Shown here piece by piece: positions 1 to 9,329 of a stretch of 64,000 bases of DNA. Location: assembly GCF_014192215.1 (NCBI RefSeq), contig NZ_JACHXP010000002.1, positions 186,001-250,000 on the forward strand, written 5' to 3'. The notes below the pieces were generated by a model. That model saw only the letters and a program-made list of their open reading frames with translations. It ran no database searches and had not been told where the DNA came from. Each line of letters begins with the position of its first letter. The stretch's first letter is position 1. The translations under genes were made by a program, and so were the position numbers. This DNA is from Halomonas cerina. Lineage in GTDB: Bacteria > Pseudomonadota > Gammaproteobacteria > Pseudomonadales > Halomonadaceae.

Positions 1-2
1 CC

Positions 3-677
3 CCCTTCATCGTCTTCGAGGACGCCGACCTCGATGCCGCCGTGGAAGGCGCCATGGCCGCCAAGTTCCGCAATGCCGGCCAGACCTGTGTGTGTACCAA
101 CCGCTTCCTGGTACAGTCCAGCGTGGTCAATGCCTTCTGCGAGAAGCTGGCCGTGGCCATGAACAGCGAGCTCAAGGTGGGAGACGGCACCCAGGCGGGC
201 GTCAACATCGGTCCGCTGATCGACAATCAGGCCGTGGACAAGGTCAGCGAGCATGTCCAGGACGCCGTCGACCATGGCGCCGAGCTGCTGCTCGGTGGCC
301 ATCCGCATCCGCTGGGGGGCAACTTCTTCACCCCGACCCTGATCAGCTTCGCCAATGGCCGCATGAAGGTGGCCCAGGAGGAGACCTTCGGGCCGCTGGC
401 GGCGGTCTTCCCCTTCGACGATGAGGAGGAGGCGGTACGCATGGCCAACGATACCCAGTACGGGCTGGCCTCCTACTTCTACTCCCGCGACCTGGGCCGC
501 GTGTGGCGGGTGGCCGATGCCCTGGAGTACGGCATGGTGGGTGTCAACACCGGACTGATCTCTAACGCCGCTGCTCCCTTCGGCGGGGTCAAGGCCTCGG
601 GTCTCGGCCGCGAGGGTGGCCACCAGGGCCTCGACGAGTTCTTGGAGACCAAGTACCTGTGTATCGATCTGGGTTGA
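3..677 (+). CDS. gabD: NAD(P)-dependent succinate-semialdehyde dehydrogenase, C-terminal part
   Basis: C-terminal half of an aldehyde dehydrogenase; the start lies left of the window. The visible frame reads PFIVFEDADLDAAVEGAM and then FRNAGQTCVCTNRF, the conserved region around the catalytic cysteine (Q-T-C). It ends with the family's C-terminal block (NTGLISNAAAPFGGVKASGLG and EFLETKYLCIDLG). The two-cysteine TCVCTNR motif and the SNAAAPFGG segment are typical of GabD, which oxidises succinate semialdehyde to succinate in GABA degradation. The stop codon is followed within 2 nt by a heptad repeat element carrying an intrinsic terminator, so this is probably the last gene of its operon. A gabT partner would lie outside the window. 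Confidence 0.85.
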   Translation, partial: PFIVFEDADLDAAVEGAMAAKFRNAGQTCVCTNRFLVQSSVVNAFCEKLAVAMNSELKVGDGTQAGVNIGPLIDNQAVDKVSEHVQDAVDHGAELLLGGHPHPLGGNFFTPTLISFANGRMKVAQEETFGPLAAVFPFDDEEEAVRMANDTQYGLASYFYSRDLGRVWRVADALEYGMVGVNTGLISNAAAPFGGVKASGLGREGGHQGLDEFLETKYLCIDLG

Positions 678-896
678 CAGCGCCAAGCGCCGAGCTGCAA
701 GCGCCAAGCTGGTCGGTGACGGGCGGCCGGTAGCGAGGCAAAGAACGTGAAACCCCACCGGGTGTTGAGCCCGGTGGGGTTTTCTTGTTGACGCCAGAAA
801 TGGCTGTGACACCATCCTGCGGCGCTCGGCGCTCGGCGCTCGGCGCTCGGCGCTCGGCGCTCGGCGCTCGGCGCTCGGCGCTCGGCGCTCGGCGCT
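678..896 (+). repeat. Heptad repeat/terminator element, copy 1
   Basis: Composite element filling the whole space between the gabD and purH stop codons. Left arm: four 7-bp units AGCGCCA, AGCGCCG, AGCTGCA, AGCGCCA (679-706). Middle: a stretch shared with the copy at 31459, then a terminator hairpin at 751-781. Right arm: eleven perfect copies of CGGCGCT (820-896). The right-arm unit is the reverse complement of the left-arm unit AGCGCCG, so the arms can pair. The last base of the array is the first base of the purH stop codon on the opposite strand. Related copies are at 16788, 30302 and 31459. Confidence 0.9.
751..785 (+). terminator. Intrinsic terminator after gabD
   Basis: Perfect 12-bp stem (AACCCCACCGGG paired with CCCGGTGGGGTT, loop of 7 nt) followed by TTTCTT on the plus strand. 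It sits inside the heptad element and would end gabD transcription. The stem is symmetrical, so it may also act on readthrough from purH. Confidence 0.85.
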
Positions 897-2476
897 CAGT
901 GCCGAAAGTGCCGCATCCCGGTAAATACCATGGCGATGCCGGCCTCGTTGGCGGCGTCGATCACCTCCTGATCGCGCATGGAGCCGCCGGGCTGGATCAC
1001 CGCGGCGATGCCGGCGGCGGCCGCGGCATCGATGCCGTCACGGAAGGGGAAGAAGGCGTCGCTCGCCATCACCGAGCCGGGCACCGAAAGCCCCTCGTCG
1101 GCGGCCTTGATGCCGGCGATCTTCGCCGAGTAGACCCGGCTCATCTGGCCGGCCCCCACGCCGATGGTCTGGCCGTTCTTGGCATAGACGATGGCGTTGG
1201 ACTTGACGTACTTGCCGACCTTCCAGGCGAAGGCTAGGTCGCGCATCTCCTGCTCGGTGGGCACCCGTTCAGTGACCACGCTGAGCTCGTCGCGGCCTAC
1301 CATGCCCAGGTCGCGGTCCTGGACCAGCAGCCCGCCGGTGACGCGTTTGAAGTCGTGAGCGTGCTCGCGCTCGCCGGGCCAGTGGGCGCTAACGTCCAGC
1401 AGCCGCACGTTCTTCTTCTCAGCAACGATGGCTTCCGCCTCGTCTTCCACCCCGGGGGCGATGATCACCTCGACGAACTGGCGGTCGATGATGACGCGGG
1501 CCGTCTCGGCGTCCAGCGGTACGTTGAAGGCGATGATACCGCCGAAGGCGCTAGTGGGGTCGGTGGCGAAGGCTTTCTCGTAAGCTTCCCTCGGGCTTGC
1601 GCCCACCGCCACACCGCAGGGATTGGCGTGCTTGACGATCACGCAGGCGGTCTCGGTGAACGCCTTGACGCACTCGAAGGCGGCATCGGTGTCGGCGACG
1701 TTGTTGAAGGAGAGCGCCTTGCCCTGGCGCTGGGTGGCGGTGGCCACGCTGGCTTCGCTGGCGTCGGCCTCGACGTAGAAGGCCGCGTTCTGGTGCGGGT
1801 TCTCGCCGTAGCGCATGGCCTGCTTCTTGATGAACTGCAGGTTGTAGGTGCGCGGGAAGCCATCCTCCCCGCCGGGCACTCGCTGGCCCAGGTAGTCGGC
1901 GATGGCCGCATCGTAACCGGCGGTATGCTCGAAGGCTTTCACGGCCAGGTCGAAGCGGGTGGCCTCAGAAACCGCGCCGTCATGCTCGGCCATCTCCGCC
2001 AGCACCCGGCCATAGTCGTCGGCCGCCACCACGATGGTGGTATCGGCGTGGTTCTTGGCACAGGCGCGCACCATGGTCGGGCCGCCGATGTCGATGTTCT
2101 CGATGGCCTCTTCGAGCGTGCAGTCGGGCCGGGCCACGGTCTGGGCGAAGGGGTAGAGGTTGACCACCACCATGTCGATGGGGGCGATGCCATGCTCGGC
2201 CATGATCGTGTCGTCCTGGCCGCGACGCCCCAGGATGCCGCCATGGATCTTTGGATGCAGTGTCTTGACCCGGCCATCCATCATCTCGGGGAAGCCGGTG
2301 TGTTCGGCGACCTCGGTGACGGCGATGCCGTTCTCGGCCAGCAGGCGGAAGGTGCCACCCGTGGAGAGCAGCTCGACGCCTTGCTCGGTGAGGCGGCGGG
2401 CGAAGTCGACGATGCCGGTCTTGTCGGAGACGCTGAGCAGGGCGCGGCGGACCGGGAGGGGGGTGGCATGGGCCAT
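896..2476 (-). CDS. purH: Bifunctional AICAR transformylase / IMP cyclohydrolase
   Basis: Catalyses the last two steps of de novo purine synthesis: formylation of AICAR by 10-formyl-THF and cyclisation to IMP. The N-terminal MGS-like cyclohydrolase domain starts [17 protein letters not shown] and contains [19 protein letters not shown]. The transformylase domain carries the conserved KHANPCG motif. At 526 aa it has the usual length. The ATG at 2476 was chosen over an in-frame GTG at 2485 because of an AGAG ribosome-binding sequence 7-10 nt upstream. The stop codon touches the CGGCGCT array. It lies downstream of fis on the same strand, behind an apparent terminator, so it probably has its own promoter in the short gap. 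Confidence 0.97.
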   Translation of the reverse strand: MAHATPLPVRRALLSVSDKTGIVDFARRLTEQGVELLSTGGTFRLLAENGIAVTEVAEHTGFPEMMDGRVKTLHPKIHGGILGRRGQDDTIMAEHGIAPIDMVVVNLYPFAQTVARPDCTLEEAIENIDIGGPTMVRACAKNHADTTIVVAADDYGRVLAEMAEHDGAVSEATRFDLAVKAFEHTAGYDAAIADYLGQRVPGGEDGFPRTYNLQFIKKQAMRYGENPHQNAAFYVEADASEASVATATQRQGKALSFNNVADTDAAFECVKAFTETACVIVKHANPCGVAVGASPREAYEKAFATDPTSAFGGIIAFNVPLDAETARVIIDRQFVEVIIAPGVEDEAEAIVAEKKNVRLLDVSAHWPGEREHAHDFKRVTGGLLVQDRDLGMVGRDELSVVTERVPTEQEMRDLAFAWKVGKYVKSNAIVYAKNGQTIGVGAGQMSRVYSAKIAGIKAADEGLSVPGSVMASDAFFPFRDGIDAAAAAGIAAVIQPGGSMRDQEVIDAANEAGIAMVFTGMRHFRH

Positions 2477-2499
2477 GGAAGTCACTCTCTAGCGGAAAA

Positions 2500-2551
2500 A
2501 ATCGAAAAGACGGTACTGCCGAGGGCAGCGCGGGTATGCCTGCGCCCTCGG
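2500..2551 (-). terminator. Intrinsic terminator after fis
   Basis: On the minus strand, just after the fis stop codon, CCGAGGGC (2544-2551) pairs with GCCCTCGG (2519-2526). Two U-tracts follow within about 20 nt. It separates dusB-fis from purH. The loop is long (17 nt), so efficiency is uncertain. Confidence 0.6.
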
Positions 2552-2554
2552 GGA

Positions 2555-2893
2555 TTAGATCAGGCCATGGTGCTTGAGCTTCTTGCGCAGGGTGCCGCGG
2601 TTGAGGCCGAGGATCTCGGCGGCGCGGGTCTGGTTGCCGCGGGTGTGCTCCAGCACCGAGGCAAGCAGCGGCGCCTCCACCTCGGCCATCACCATGGCAT
2701 AGAGGTCGGTGGCACTGCTGCCGTCGAGGTGATCGAAGTAGCGGTGCATGGCCGCGTCGACGGCCTCGCGAAGGGGCCTGTCATCCTGCGGCTCGGGACG
2801 GTTGCCATCGCTCATGCCGGCAAGATCGAGGCCGGCGCCGGTGCCGAGACCGGGTTGCGACGGGGAGGGGTCAAAGGCGTGGCTGCTGTTCAT
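2555..2893 (-). CDS. fis: Nucleoid-associated DNA-binding protein Fis
   Basis: Small DNA-bending protein that activates rRNA promoters and shapes the nucleoid. The C-terminal helix-turn-helix is clear ([19 protein letters not shown] followed by [16 protein letters not shown]). The preceding region ([18 protein letters not shown]) matches the dimerisation helices. The start at 2893 (MNSSHAF) overlaps the dusB stop codon by 4 nt (ATGA), the classical dusB-fis coupling of gammaproteobacteria. The protein is 112 aa, slightly longer than the 98 aa E. coli protein because of a Pro/Gly-rich N-terminus. Confidence 0.95.
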   Translation of the reverse strand: MNSSHAFDPSPSQPGLGTGAGLDLAGMSDGNRPEPQDDRPLREAVDAAMHRYFDHLDGSSATDLYAMVMAEVEAPLLASVLEHTRGNQTRAAEILGLNRGTLRKKLKHHGLI

Positions 2894-3948
2894 GCGGCAC
2901 AGGTTCCATCCGGCGTCACGGCCCGGGCCACACGGCGAGGCGCCGTGGCGGGATCGTGACGAAATAGTTCGTCGATGAAGCGGCACTGGGCAGCGGCGTC
3001 GTCCAGGCCATTGAAGGTACGTCTCAGGGCGCGCCGGCCGGTATCGTCGAAGCGGGCATCGCCGGCCAGGTACCAGCCGAGATGCTTACGGGCGATGCGC
3101 ACGCCCATGTGCTCACCATAGAAGTCGTGGAGCGCCAGGAGGTGGTCGCGCAGCACCTCGGCCCGCTCTCGGGTGCCGGGAGGCGGCAGGTGCTCTCCAT
3201 GGCGCAGGTAGTGGTCGATCTCGCGGAAGATCCAGGGGTTGCCCTGGGCGCCGCGACCGACCATCACCGCATCCGCTCCAGTATAGTCGAGGACATGCGC
3301 CGCTTTCTCGGGCGAGGCGACATCCCCGTTGGCGAACACGGGGATCGAGACGGCGGCCTTGATCGCGGCAATGGTGTCGTACTCCGCTTCGCCGCCGTAG
3401 CACTGCTGGCGATGGCGACCATGCACCGCGAGCGCCTGAATGCCGGCGGCCTCGGCCATTCGCGCCACGCGCACCCCATTGTTGCTCTCGGCGCACCAGC
3501 CGGTGCGGATCTTCAGGGTGACCGGTACGTCGACGGCCGCCACCACCGCCTCGAGGATCTCGGCCACCAGCCGCTCGTCGCGCAGCAGGGCGGAGCCGGC
3601 GGCCTTGTTGCAGACCTTCTTGGCGGGGCAGCCCATGTTGATGTCGATGATTTCGGCGCCCATGCCGACGTTGAGCCGAGCGGCCTCGGCGAGCATGGCC
3701 GCGTCGCCGCCGGCGATCTGCACGCTGCGCGGTCCGGGTTCCCCCCGGTGATCCATGCGCAGCCGCGACTTGCGGGTGTGCCACAGGCTAGGGTCCGAGG
3801 TCACCATCTCGCCCACCACCAGGCCCGCGCCCAGCCGGCGGCAGAGCGCGCGGAAAGGGCGGTCGGTGACGCCGGCCATGGGGGCCAGCACCACCCGGTT
3901 GGGCAGGATGTGGCGACCGATGCGGGGCAGGGGATGAGAGTCGGGCAT
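2890..3948 (-). CDS. dusB: tRNA-dihydrouridine synthase B
   Basis: FMN-dependent enzyme that reduces uridine to dihydrouridine in the tRNA D-loop. The TIM-barrel N-terminus reads [20 protein letters not shown]. The catalytic cysteine lies in [20 protein letters not shown], and the flavin-binding region includes [18 protein letters not shown]. The frame is open far upstream, but ATG 3948 ([15 protein letters not shown]) matches the family N-terminus and has a good promoter behind it; 352 aa. Its last 4 nt overlap the fis start, indicating translational coupling. Confidence 0.95.
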   Translation of the reverse strand: MPDSHPLPRIGRHILPNRVVLAPMAGVTDRPFRALCRRLGAGLVVGEMVTSDPSLWHTRKSRLRMDHRGEPGPRSVQIAGGDAAMLAEAARLNVGMGAEIIDINMGCPAKKVCNKAAGSALLRDERLVAEILEAVVAAVDVPVTLKIRTGWCAESNNGVRVARMAEAAGIQALAVHGRHRQQCYGGEAEYDTIAAIKAAVSIPVFANGDVASPEKAAHVLDYTGADAVMVGRGAQGNPWIFREIDHYLRHGEHLPPPGTRERAEVLRDHLLALHDFYGEHMGVRIARKHLGWYLAGDARFDDTGRRALRRTFNGLDDAAAQCRFIDELFRHDPATAPRRVARAVTPDGTCAA

Positions 3949-3979
3949 GGGTTCGACCGATGGTGCGAAGGGGGGACAT

Positions 3980-4008
3980 ACTATACGCCCCCCACGGTGG
4001 ATGGTGAA
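3980..4008 (-). promoter_or_regulatory. Probable sigma70 promoter of dusB-fis
   Basis: On the minus strand, TTCACC (4003-4008) and TATAGT (3980-3985) are separated by exactly 17 nt, 31 nt upstream of the dusB start. The -10 lies between six G and six C residues (3970-3975 and 3988-3993) that could form a GC-rich stem across it. Assigned by eye. Confidence 0.55.
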
Positions 4009-4204
4009 GGCAGCCGGGGGACGGCCAAGGACTATCGCAGATAGCTTCCATCGCGCGGGGCTGATCTGGAGACAAGCCTGCGAGGAGGCGCTGTAAACCC
4101 CTCCCTGGGCGCTACCGACGCCATCCCTGGCATAGGACCTCCTCTTCGGCTTTGCCCCCAGCGCCCCTCGCTTTGCGTAACTGCGATAGCCCTTGGGGAC
4201 GGTC

Positions 4205-5149
4205 TCAGCCTGGGCGCCGCCCGACGGATCGCCGCCCGACGGAGCGCCGTCCGGACAGCCGTATCCAGCCCTCGCGCACCTCGGGTTCGTCCATGACCAG
4301 GCCGCGGTCGCGATAGGCGTCGAGCACCTCCTCGGCCTGGGGCTCGAGGATGCCGGACAGCGCCAGGCGGCCGCCCGGCGCGACATGGTCGGCGATCATC
4401 GGGGCCAGCTCCACCAGCGGGCCGGCCAGAATGTTGGCCACCACGATGGGGAAGCGGCTGGCGGCCTCGAGCTGCTCGGGATAGCAGAGCCGGAAGTCGC
4501 CTTCGGCCACGTCGTTGCGCTCGGCGTTGTCGCGGCTCGCCGAAAGCGCCTGCGGGTCGATATCGGTGCCGGTGGCATGCCGGGCGCCGAGCTTGAGGGC
4601 GGCGATGGCCAGGATGCCCGAGCCCGTGCCCACGTCGAGTAGCGTCTGGTCGGTCAGCGCGCCGTCCATCGCCAGGCCATCGAGCCACGCCAGGCACAGC
4701 GCCGTGGTGGGGTGGGTGCCGGTGCCGAAGGCCAGCCCCGGGTCCAGGTGCAGGTTGACGGCGTCGGGCGCCGGTGGGGCGTGCCAACTGGGCACGATCC
4801 ATAGCCGTTGGCCCATTTGCAGCGGCTGGAAATCCGCCATCCACTCCCGCCCCCAGTCCCGGTCGGCGAGCAGTTCATGCTCGATCTCGGGACAGGGCTC
4901 ACCGGGGTGCTCGGTGGCCCAAGCCTGGCGGACCCGGTCGAGCATCGCCTCGACCCCCTCCAGGTCGTCATAGAGGCCGGTGAGGACGGTCTCGTCCCAC
5001 AGCGGGGTGCTGCCGCGCTCGGGCTCGAAGACGGGGTCGTCATGGGCATCCTGCAGGGTGATGGCGGTGGCGCCCTCGGCGAGCAGCAGCTCCTCCAGGG
5101 TCTCGGCTTGCTCGGGGGCAATATGGGCCTTGAGTTGCAGCCAGGGCAT
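4205..5149 (-). CDS. prmA: Ribosomal protein L11 methyltransferase
   Basis: SAM-dependent methyltransferase that modifies ribosomal protein L11. The N-terminal substrate-recognition domain starts MPWLQLKAHIAPEQAETLEE. The methyltransferase core shows HLDPGLAFGTGTHPTTALCL, the SAM motif LLDVGTGSGILAIAALKLG, and VVANILAGPLVELAP (the NILA/NPPY-type motif). ATG 5149 was chosen because AGGAGA precedes it at good spacing. The C-terminus ends in a repetitive GRRSVGRRSVGRRPG tail encoded by a 15-bp DNA repeat, beyond the normal end of the family. It is the last gene of the minus-strand run accB-accC-prmA. Confidence 0.95.
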   Translation of the reverse strand: MPWLQLKAHIAPEQAETLEELLLAEGATAITLQDAHDDPVFEPERGSTPLWDETVLTGLYDDLEGVEAMLDRVRQAWATEHPGEPCPEIEHELLADRDWGREWMADFQPLQMGQRLWIVPSWHAPPAPDAVNLHLDPGLAFGTGTHPTTALCLAWLDGLAMDGALTDQTLLDVGTGSGILAIAALKLGARHATGTDIDPQALSASRDNAERNDVAEGDFRLCYPEQLEAASRFPIVVANILAGPLVELAPMIADHVAPGGRLALSGILEPQAEEVLDAYRDRGLVMDEPEVREGWIRLSGRRSVGRRSVGRRPG

Positions 5150-5240
5150 GAGGCGTCTCCTGGGGGTCGGGGATGGAGCAGAGGGGAAAGGCAACGCAAG
5201 CGGGGCGGCCCTGGCCGCCCCGCGGGAGCGTCATGCCGGC

Positions 5241-6581
5241 CTACAGGCTAAGCTTCTTCTCCAGGTAGTGGATGTTGACGCCGCCCTGCTGGAAGTGGCC
5301 GTCACGCACCAGGTCCTTGTGCAGGTCGGTGTTGGTCTTGATGCCTTCGACCAGCAGCTCGTCCAGGGCGTTGCGCATGCGGATCAGCGCGGTCTCGCGG
5401 TCCACGGCCCAGGTGATCAGCTTGCCGATCAGCGAATCGTAATGGGGCGGTACCGTGTAACCGGTATAGACATGAGAGTCCATGCGCACCCCAAGCCCGC
5501 CCGGCGGGTGATAGAGGGTCACCTTGCCGGGAGACGGCATGAAGGTGCGGGGATCCTCGGCGTTGATCCGGCACTCGAAGGCGTGGCCGTTGAGCTTGAC
5601 GTCCTCCTGGCGCACCGAGAGCGGCAGGCCCGAGGCGATGCGCAGCTGCTCGCAGACGATGTCCACCCCGGTGACCATCTCGGTGACCGGATGCTCCACC
5701 TGGACCCGAGTGTTCATCTCGATGAAGAAGAACTGGCCGTCCTCGTAGAGGAACTCGAAGGTGCCGGCGCCCCGGTAGCCGATGGTGATACAGGCCTGTC
5801 GGCACGCCTCGAGCACCTCGGCGCGGGCGGCCGCATCGATGCCGGGGGCCGGCGCCTCCTCGATCACCTTCTGGTGGCGGCGCTGCAGGGAGCAATCTCG
5901 GTCATAGAGGTGGATGGCGTTGCCCTGGCCGTCGGCCAGCACCTGGACTTCGACGTGGCGCGGGTTCTCGAGGAACTTCTCCATATAGACGGTACCGTCG
6001 CCGAAGGCCGAGTGGGCCTCGGTACGGGTCACGTTGACCGCCGAGAGCAGGTGCGCCTCGGTATGCACCACGCGCATGCCGCGCCCGCCGCCGCCGGCGG
6101 CCGCCTTGATGATCACGGGGTAGCCGATGCGCCGCGCCGTGGTGACGATCTCGCCCTCGTCGTCCCCCAAGGGCCCGTCGGAGCCCGGCACCGTGGGGAC
6201 GCCGGCCTGCTTCATCGACTCGATGGCGCTGACCTTGTCGCCCATCAGGCGGATGGTCTCGGCCTTCGGCCCGATGAAGGTAAAGCCGGAGCGCTCGACC
6301 TGCTCGGCGAAGTTGGCGTTCTCGGAGAGGAAGCCGTAGCCGGGGTGGATGGCGCTGGCATCGGTGACTTCCGCGGCGCTGATCAGCGCGGGAATATTGA
6401 GGTAGGATTGGGCCGAGGGGGCCGGGCCGATGCATACGGCCTCGTCGGCCAGGCGCACGTGCATCAACTCGCGGTCGGCCTTGGAGTGCACGGCGACCGT
6501 CCGGATGCCCAGTTCCTTGCAGGCGCGAAGGATGCGCAGGGCGATCTCGCCACGATTGGCGATGAGAACCTTGTCCAGCAT
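5241..6581 (-). CDS. accC: Acetyl-CoA carboxylase, biotin carboxylase subunit
   Basis: Carboxylates the biotin on AccB using ATP and bicarbonate, the first half-reaction of malonyl-CoA formation. The full-length 446 aa ATP-grasp enzyme begins [20 protein letters not shown]. The glycine-rich ATP loop is [13 protein letters not shown] and the catalytic block is [18 protein letters not shown]. The C-terminal domain has [15 protein letters not shown]. It lies 28 nt after accB, in the usual accBC operon. It is a useful reference for the degenerate relative at 33952-34860. Confidence 0.98.
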   Translation of the reverse strand: MLDKVLIANRGEIALRILRACKELGIRTVAVHSKADRELMHVRLADEAVCIGPAPSAQSYLNIPALISAAEVTDASAIHPGYGFLSENANFAEQVERSGFTFIGPKAETIRLMGDKVSAIESMKQAGVPTVPGSDGPLGDDEGEIVTTARRIGYPVIIKAAAGGGGRGMRVVHTEAHLLSAVNVTRTEAHSAFGDGTVYMEKFLENPRHVEVQVLADGQGNAIHLYDRDCSLQRRHQKVIEEAPAPGIDAAARAEVLEACRQACITIGYRGAGTFEFLYEDGQFFFIEMNTRVQVEHPVTEMVTGVDIVCEQLRIASGLPLSVRQEDVKLNGHAFECRINAEDPRTFMPSPGKVTLYHPPGGLGVRMDSHVYTGYTVPPHYDSLIGKLITWAVDRETALIRMRNALDELLVEGIKTNTDLHKDLVRDGHFQQGGVNIHYLEKKLSL

Positions 6582-6609
6582 GATGGGGTCCGCCAGTGTT
6601 GTGGAAAGC

Positions 6610-7071
6610 TCAGGAGATGACGAGCAGCGGCTGGTCGAACTCGACCGGCTCGCCGTCCTCGACCAGGACCGCCTCGATCACGCCGTCGCGGTCGGCCTCG
6701 ATCTGATTCATCATCTTCATCGCCTCGACGATGCAGATGGTCTCGCCTTTCTTGACGCTCGAGCCCACCTCGATGAAGGGCTTGGAGCCCGGGGCCGGCG
6801 ACCGATAGAAGGTGCCGACCATCGGCGAGTTCACGCTATGGCCCCGGTAGGCAGGGCCCTCGTCGGCCGCCGCCGGTTCGGTCGGGGCGGCCACCGGGGC
6901 GGCCGCCGGTTGCCCCGGCGCCGGCCAGGCGGGAGCGGTGGGCTGCGGCCAGGCCGTGCCGTTGGGGTGACGGCTGATGCGCACCGACTCCTCGCCTTCC
7001 TGGATCTCGATCTCGCTGATGTTCGACTCTTCCAGCAACTCGATCAGCTTCTTGACCTTGCGGATATCCAT
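6610..7071 (-). CDS. accB: Biotin carboxyl carrier protein of acetyl-CoA carboxylase
   Basis: Carries the covalently bound biotin between AccC and the carboxyltransferase. The N-terminus [18 protein letters not shown] is typical. A Pro/Ala-rich linker follows, then the biotinyl domain with [15 protein letters not shown], whose MKM lysine is biotinylated. ATG 7071 was chosen over upstream in-frame codons because the family starts here; 153 aa. The aroQ gene often found upstream of accB is absent; dsbD lies upstream instead, with a 205-nt gap that should hold the accBC promoter. Confidence 0.97.
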   Translation of the reverse strand: MDIRKVKKLIELLEESNISEIEIQEGEESVRISRHPNGTAWPQPTAPAWPAPGQPAAAPVAAPTEPAAADEGPAYRGHSVNSPMVGTFYRSPAPGSKPFIEVGSSVKKGETICIVEAMKMMNQIEADRDGVIEAVLVEDGEPVEFDQPLLVIS

Positions 7072-7276
7072 GACGTTTGTCTCGACCGGTTGGATTCGGG
7101 GGTGGCCGAAGGCGCTGTAAACCCTGGCCAACTCGCAATAGATCGCGGCAAGATAGCGTCTCTTGTCGCCTCTATTGGCCTTGAAAAGCAGCGTTGGCGG
7201 AGTGTGCCGAAAATCGGCGTTGATGTCCAGCAGAGGGCGAACGCTGTTCGCGCTTTGCCATGAACGAGGTTAGCCG

Positions 7277-9115
7277 TCAGCTCCGCCGATCGTCCAGCCA
7301 GGCCTGGACCCCTGTCAGATGGCTGGCCAGCTGCTCGGCGTTGACCTCGCCCTGGATCCGCGCCGAGCGCAGCTCCCGGCCGTCGTCGAAGAATAGCAGG
7401 CTCGGCGGGCCGAACAGGGCATAGTGCTCGAGCAGCGTCCGGCTGGTGGCATCGGTCTCGGTGACATCTACCTCGATGTGCCGAAAGTCGGCCAGGGCGG
7501 TGGCCACCGCCGGGGCGGGGAACACCTCGCGCTCCATGACCTTGCAGGAGATGCACCAGTCGGCGGTGACGTTGACCAGCGCCGGTCGTTCGCTCTCGGC
7601 CAGGGCCGAGCGCAGCTCAGGCAGGCTCTTGACGGTCGTCACGGCGCGGGGCGGATCGGCCGCGACATCGGCGGTCCGGGAAGGGGCCTGAGCGAGCGGC
7701 CGGAGAGGGTCACCGGCGCCGCTTGCGGCACCGATCACCAGGGTGATGCCCCAGACGAGCAAGAGGATGCCGCCAGCCTGACGGACCCGGGGCCAGCCGT
7801 TGGGTCGGTCCAGGCTCAGGGCACCGAGGGCCAATGCGGTGCCCAGCGCCAGGGCGGCCCACAGCAGCAGGGCGACAGGCCCCGGCACCAAACGCTCCAC
7901 CAGCCAGATCGCCACGCCCAGCAGCAGGATGCCGAAAGCCGTCTTGACGCCGGCCATCCAGGCGCCGGAGCGCGGCAGCAGGGTGGTGCCGAAGGTGCCC
8001 ACCAGCAGCAGCGGCACGCCCATGCCGAGTGCCAGGGCCAGCAGGGCGGCGCCGCCTACCAGGGCGTCCCCCGTGGAGGAGATGAAGACCAGGGCCCCGG
8101 CCAGGGGCGCGGAGACGCAGGGTGAGACCACCAGCACCGACAGCGCCCCGGCCAGGGCCAGGCCGGCAGGACCGCTGCGCTGGGCCCGGGCCTGCCAGGC
8201 ATCGATGCGTGAAGCCAGGCGGGGCGAGAGCCGCAGGTCGAAGGTGCCGAACATGGCCAAGGCGAAGACCACGAAGAGCCCCGCGAAGGTGATCAGCACC
8301 GGCGCCGACTGCAACCGAGCCTGGAGATTGAGGCCGGCTCCGAACAGGCCCATGAGGACGCCGACCAACGCATAGGTCAGTGCCATCCCGGCCACGTAGC
8401 TGGCCGAGAGCGTGAAGGCGCGGGGACGGCTGGGGTGCTGGCCGACGATGATCGAGGACAGGATCGGCACCATGGGCAGCACGCAGGGCGTGAAGGTCAG
8501 GCCCAGGCCGGCGAGGAAGAAAAGCCCGAGGACCAGGGGCAGGCTGGCCTCCTGGATCAGGGCCTGGAAGCGACCATCCTCGCTCTGAGGCGCCATGGGG
8601 GCGCGGGCGGTGTCCAGCGCCACGCCTTCGGCCGTGGGCGCCTCGCCAGACCAGGCGGCGAAGGCGGGCGGTGCCGGGCCTTGCGCTGCCTCCAACTCGA
8701 CATGTTCGGGGGGGTAGCAGAGGCCGGCATCGGCACAGCCCTGGAAGGTCAGACGGATCCCCAACGGGCCGCGTGGGGCGCCCTCCATCGGCACCGCGAA
8801 GACCAGCTGGTCGTAGAAGACGTTGACATCGCCGAGGAACTCGTCGCTCTTGGCTTCGCCGGGCGGCAGGTCCGGCTCGCCGAGAACGATCGAGGCGTCC
8901 CGGGAGGCGACCTCGAAGCGGTGACGGTAGAGGTAGTAGCCCTCGGCGTTCTCGAAGCCTACCCACAGGGTCTCACCGTCATGCCAGGCGCTGGGTTGGA
9001 AGGCCTCGAGCACCGGCAGGAACGCATCGTCGCTGGAGGTGAACCACTGGGCGCCGGCACTGAGCGGGATCAGCAGCAGAGCGATCAGGCAGGCGAGGCG
9101 GCGGGCGTAAGACAC
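7277..9115 (-). CDS. dsbD: Thiol:disulfide interchange protein DsbD
   Basis: Inner-membrane protein that moves electrons from cytoplasmic thioredoxin to periplasmic DsbC-type proteins. Order: signal peptide (RRLACLIALLLIPLSAGAQ), periplasmic alpha domain with the cysteine pair GCADAGLCYPPEHVE, a multi-helix membrane domain with FTPCVLPMVPIL and SPCVSAPLAG, and a C-terminal thioredoxin-like gamma domain with WCISCK. All three cysteine pairs are present. I prefer the GTG start at 9115, with AAGGAA 6-11 nt upstream and the signal peptide directly behind it. An upstream in-frame ATG at 9172 would add 19 residues. About 612 aa. Confidence 0.93.
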   Translation of the reverse strand: MSYARRLACLIALLLIPLSAGAQWFTSSDDAFLPVLEAFQPSAWHDGETLWVGFENAEGYYLYRHRFEVASRDASIVLGEPDLPPGEAKSDEFLGDVNVFYDQLVFAVPMEGAPRGPLGIRLTFQGCADAGLCYPPEHVELEAAQGPAPPAFAAWSGEAPTAEGVALDTARAPMAPQSEDGRFQALIQEASLPLVLGLFFLAGLGLTFTPCVLPMVPILSSIIVGQHPSRPRAFTLSASYVAGMALTYALVGVLMGLFGAGLNLQARLQSAPVLITFAGLFVVFALAMFGTFDLRLSPRLASRIDAWQARAQRSGPAGLALAGALSVLVVSPCVSAPLAGALVFISSTGDALVGGAALLALALGMGVPLLLVGTFGTTLLPRSGAWMAGVKTAFGILLLGVAIWLVERLVPGPVALLLWAALALGTALALGALSLDRPNGWPRVRQAGGILLLVWGITLVIGAASGAGDPLRPLAQAPSRTADVAADPPRAVTTVKSLPELRSALAESERPALVNVTADWCISCKVMEREVFPAPAVATALADFRHIEVDVTETDATSRTLLEHYALFGPPSLLFFDDGRELRSARIQGEVNAEQLASHLTGVQAWLDDRRS

Positions 9116-9329
9116 GGCGCTTCCTTGAGGTGGTCGGTCGAAATCGCTGGGGCTCGGGGTGAGGAACGCCACATGGGACCCTGAAGGGCCATCGGGGTTC
9201 CGACGCGAGCACTGTGGTGAACAGATGCTAGGATAACCCAGTAGCGGGTCGCTGTTGATGGCGGCTCACCTTCGAGGCTGCGCCGGATTGCCGCGCCGCC
9301 GCACACACCACCATCAGGGAAGCCAGCGT

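Noticed and set aside
785-1237. Coding sequence reading through the CGGCGCT array (SALGARR repeats)
   Set aside because: The repeats are intergenic 7-bp units that happen to stay open; the frame then runs antisense to purH.
1355-2959. 534-codon open frame opposite purH and fis
   Set aside because: Antisense shadow; it crosses two real genes and has no family motif.
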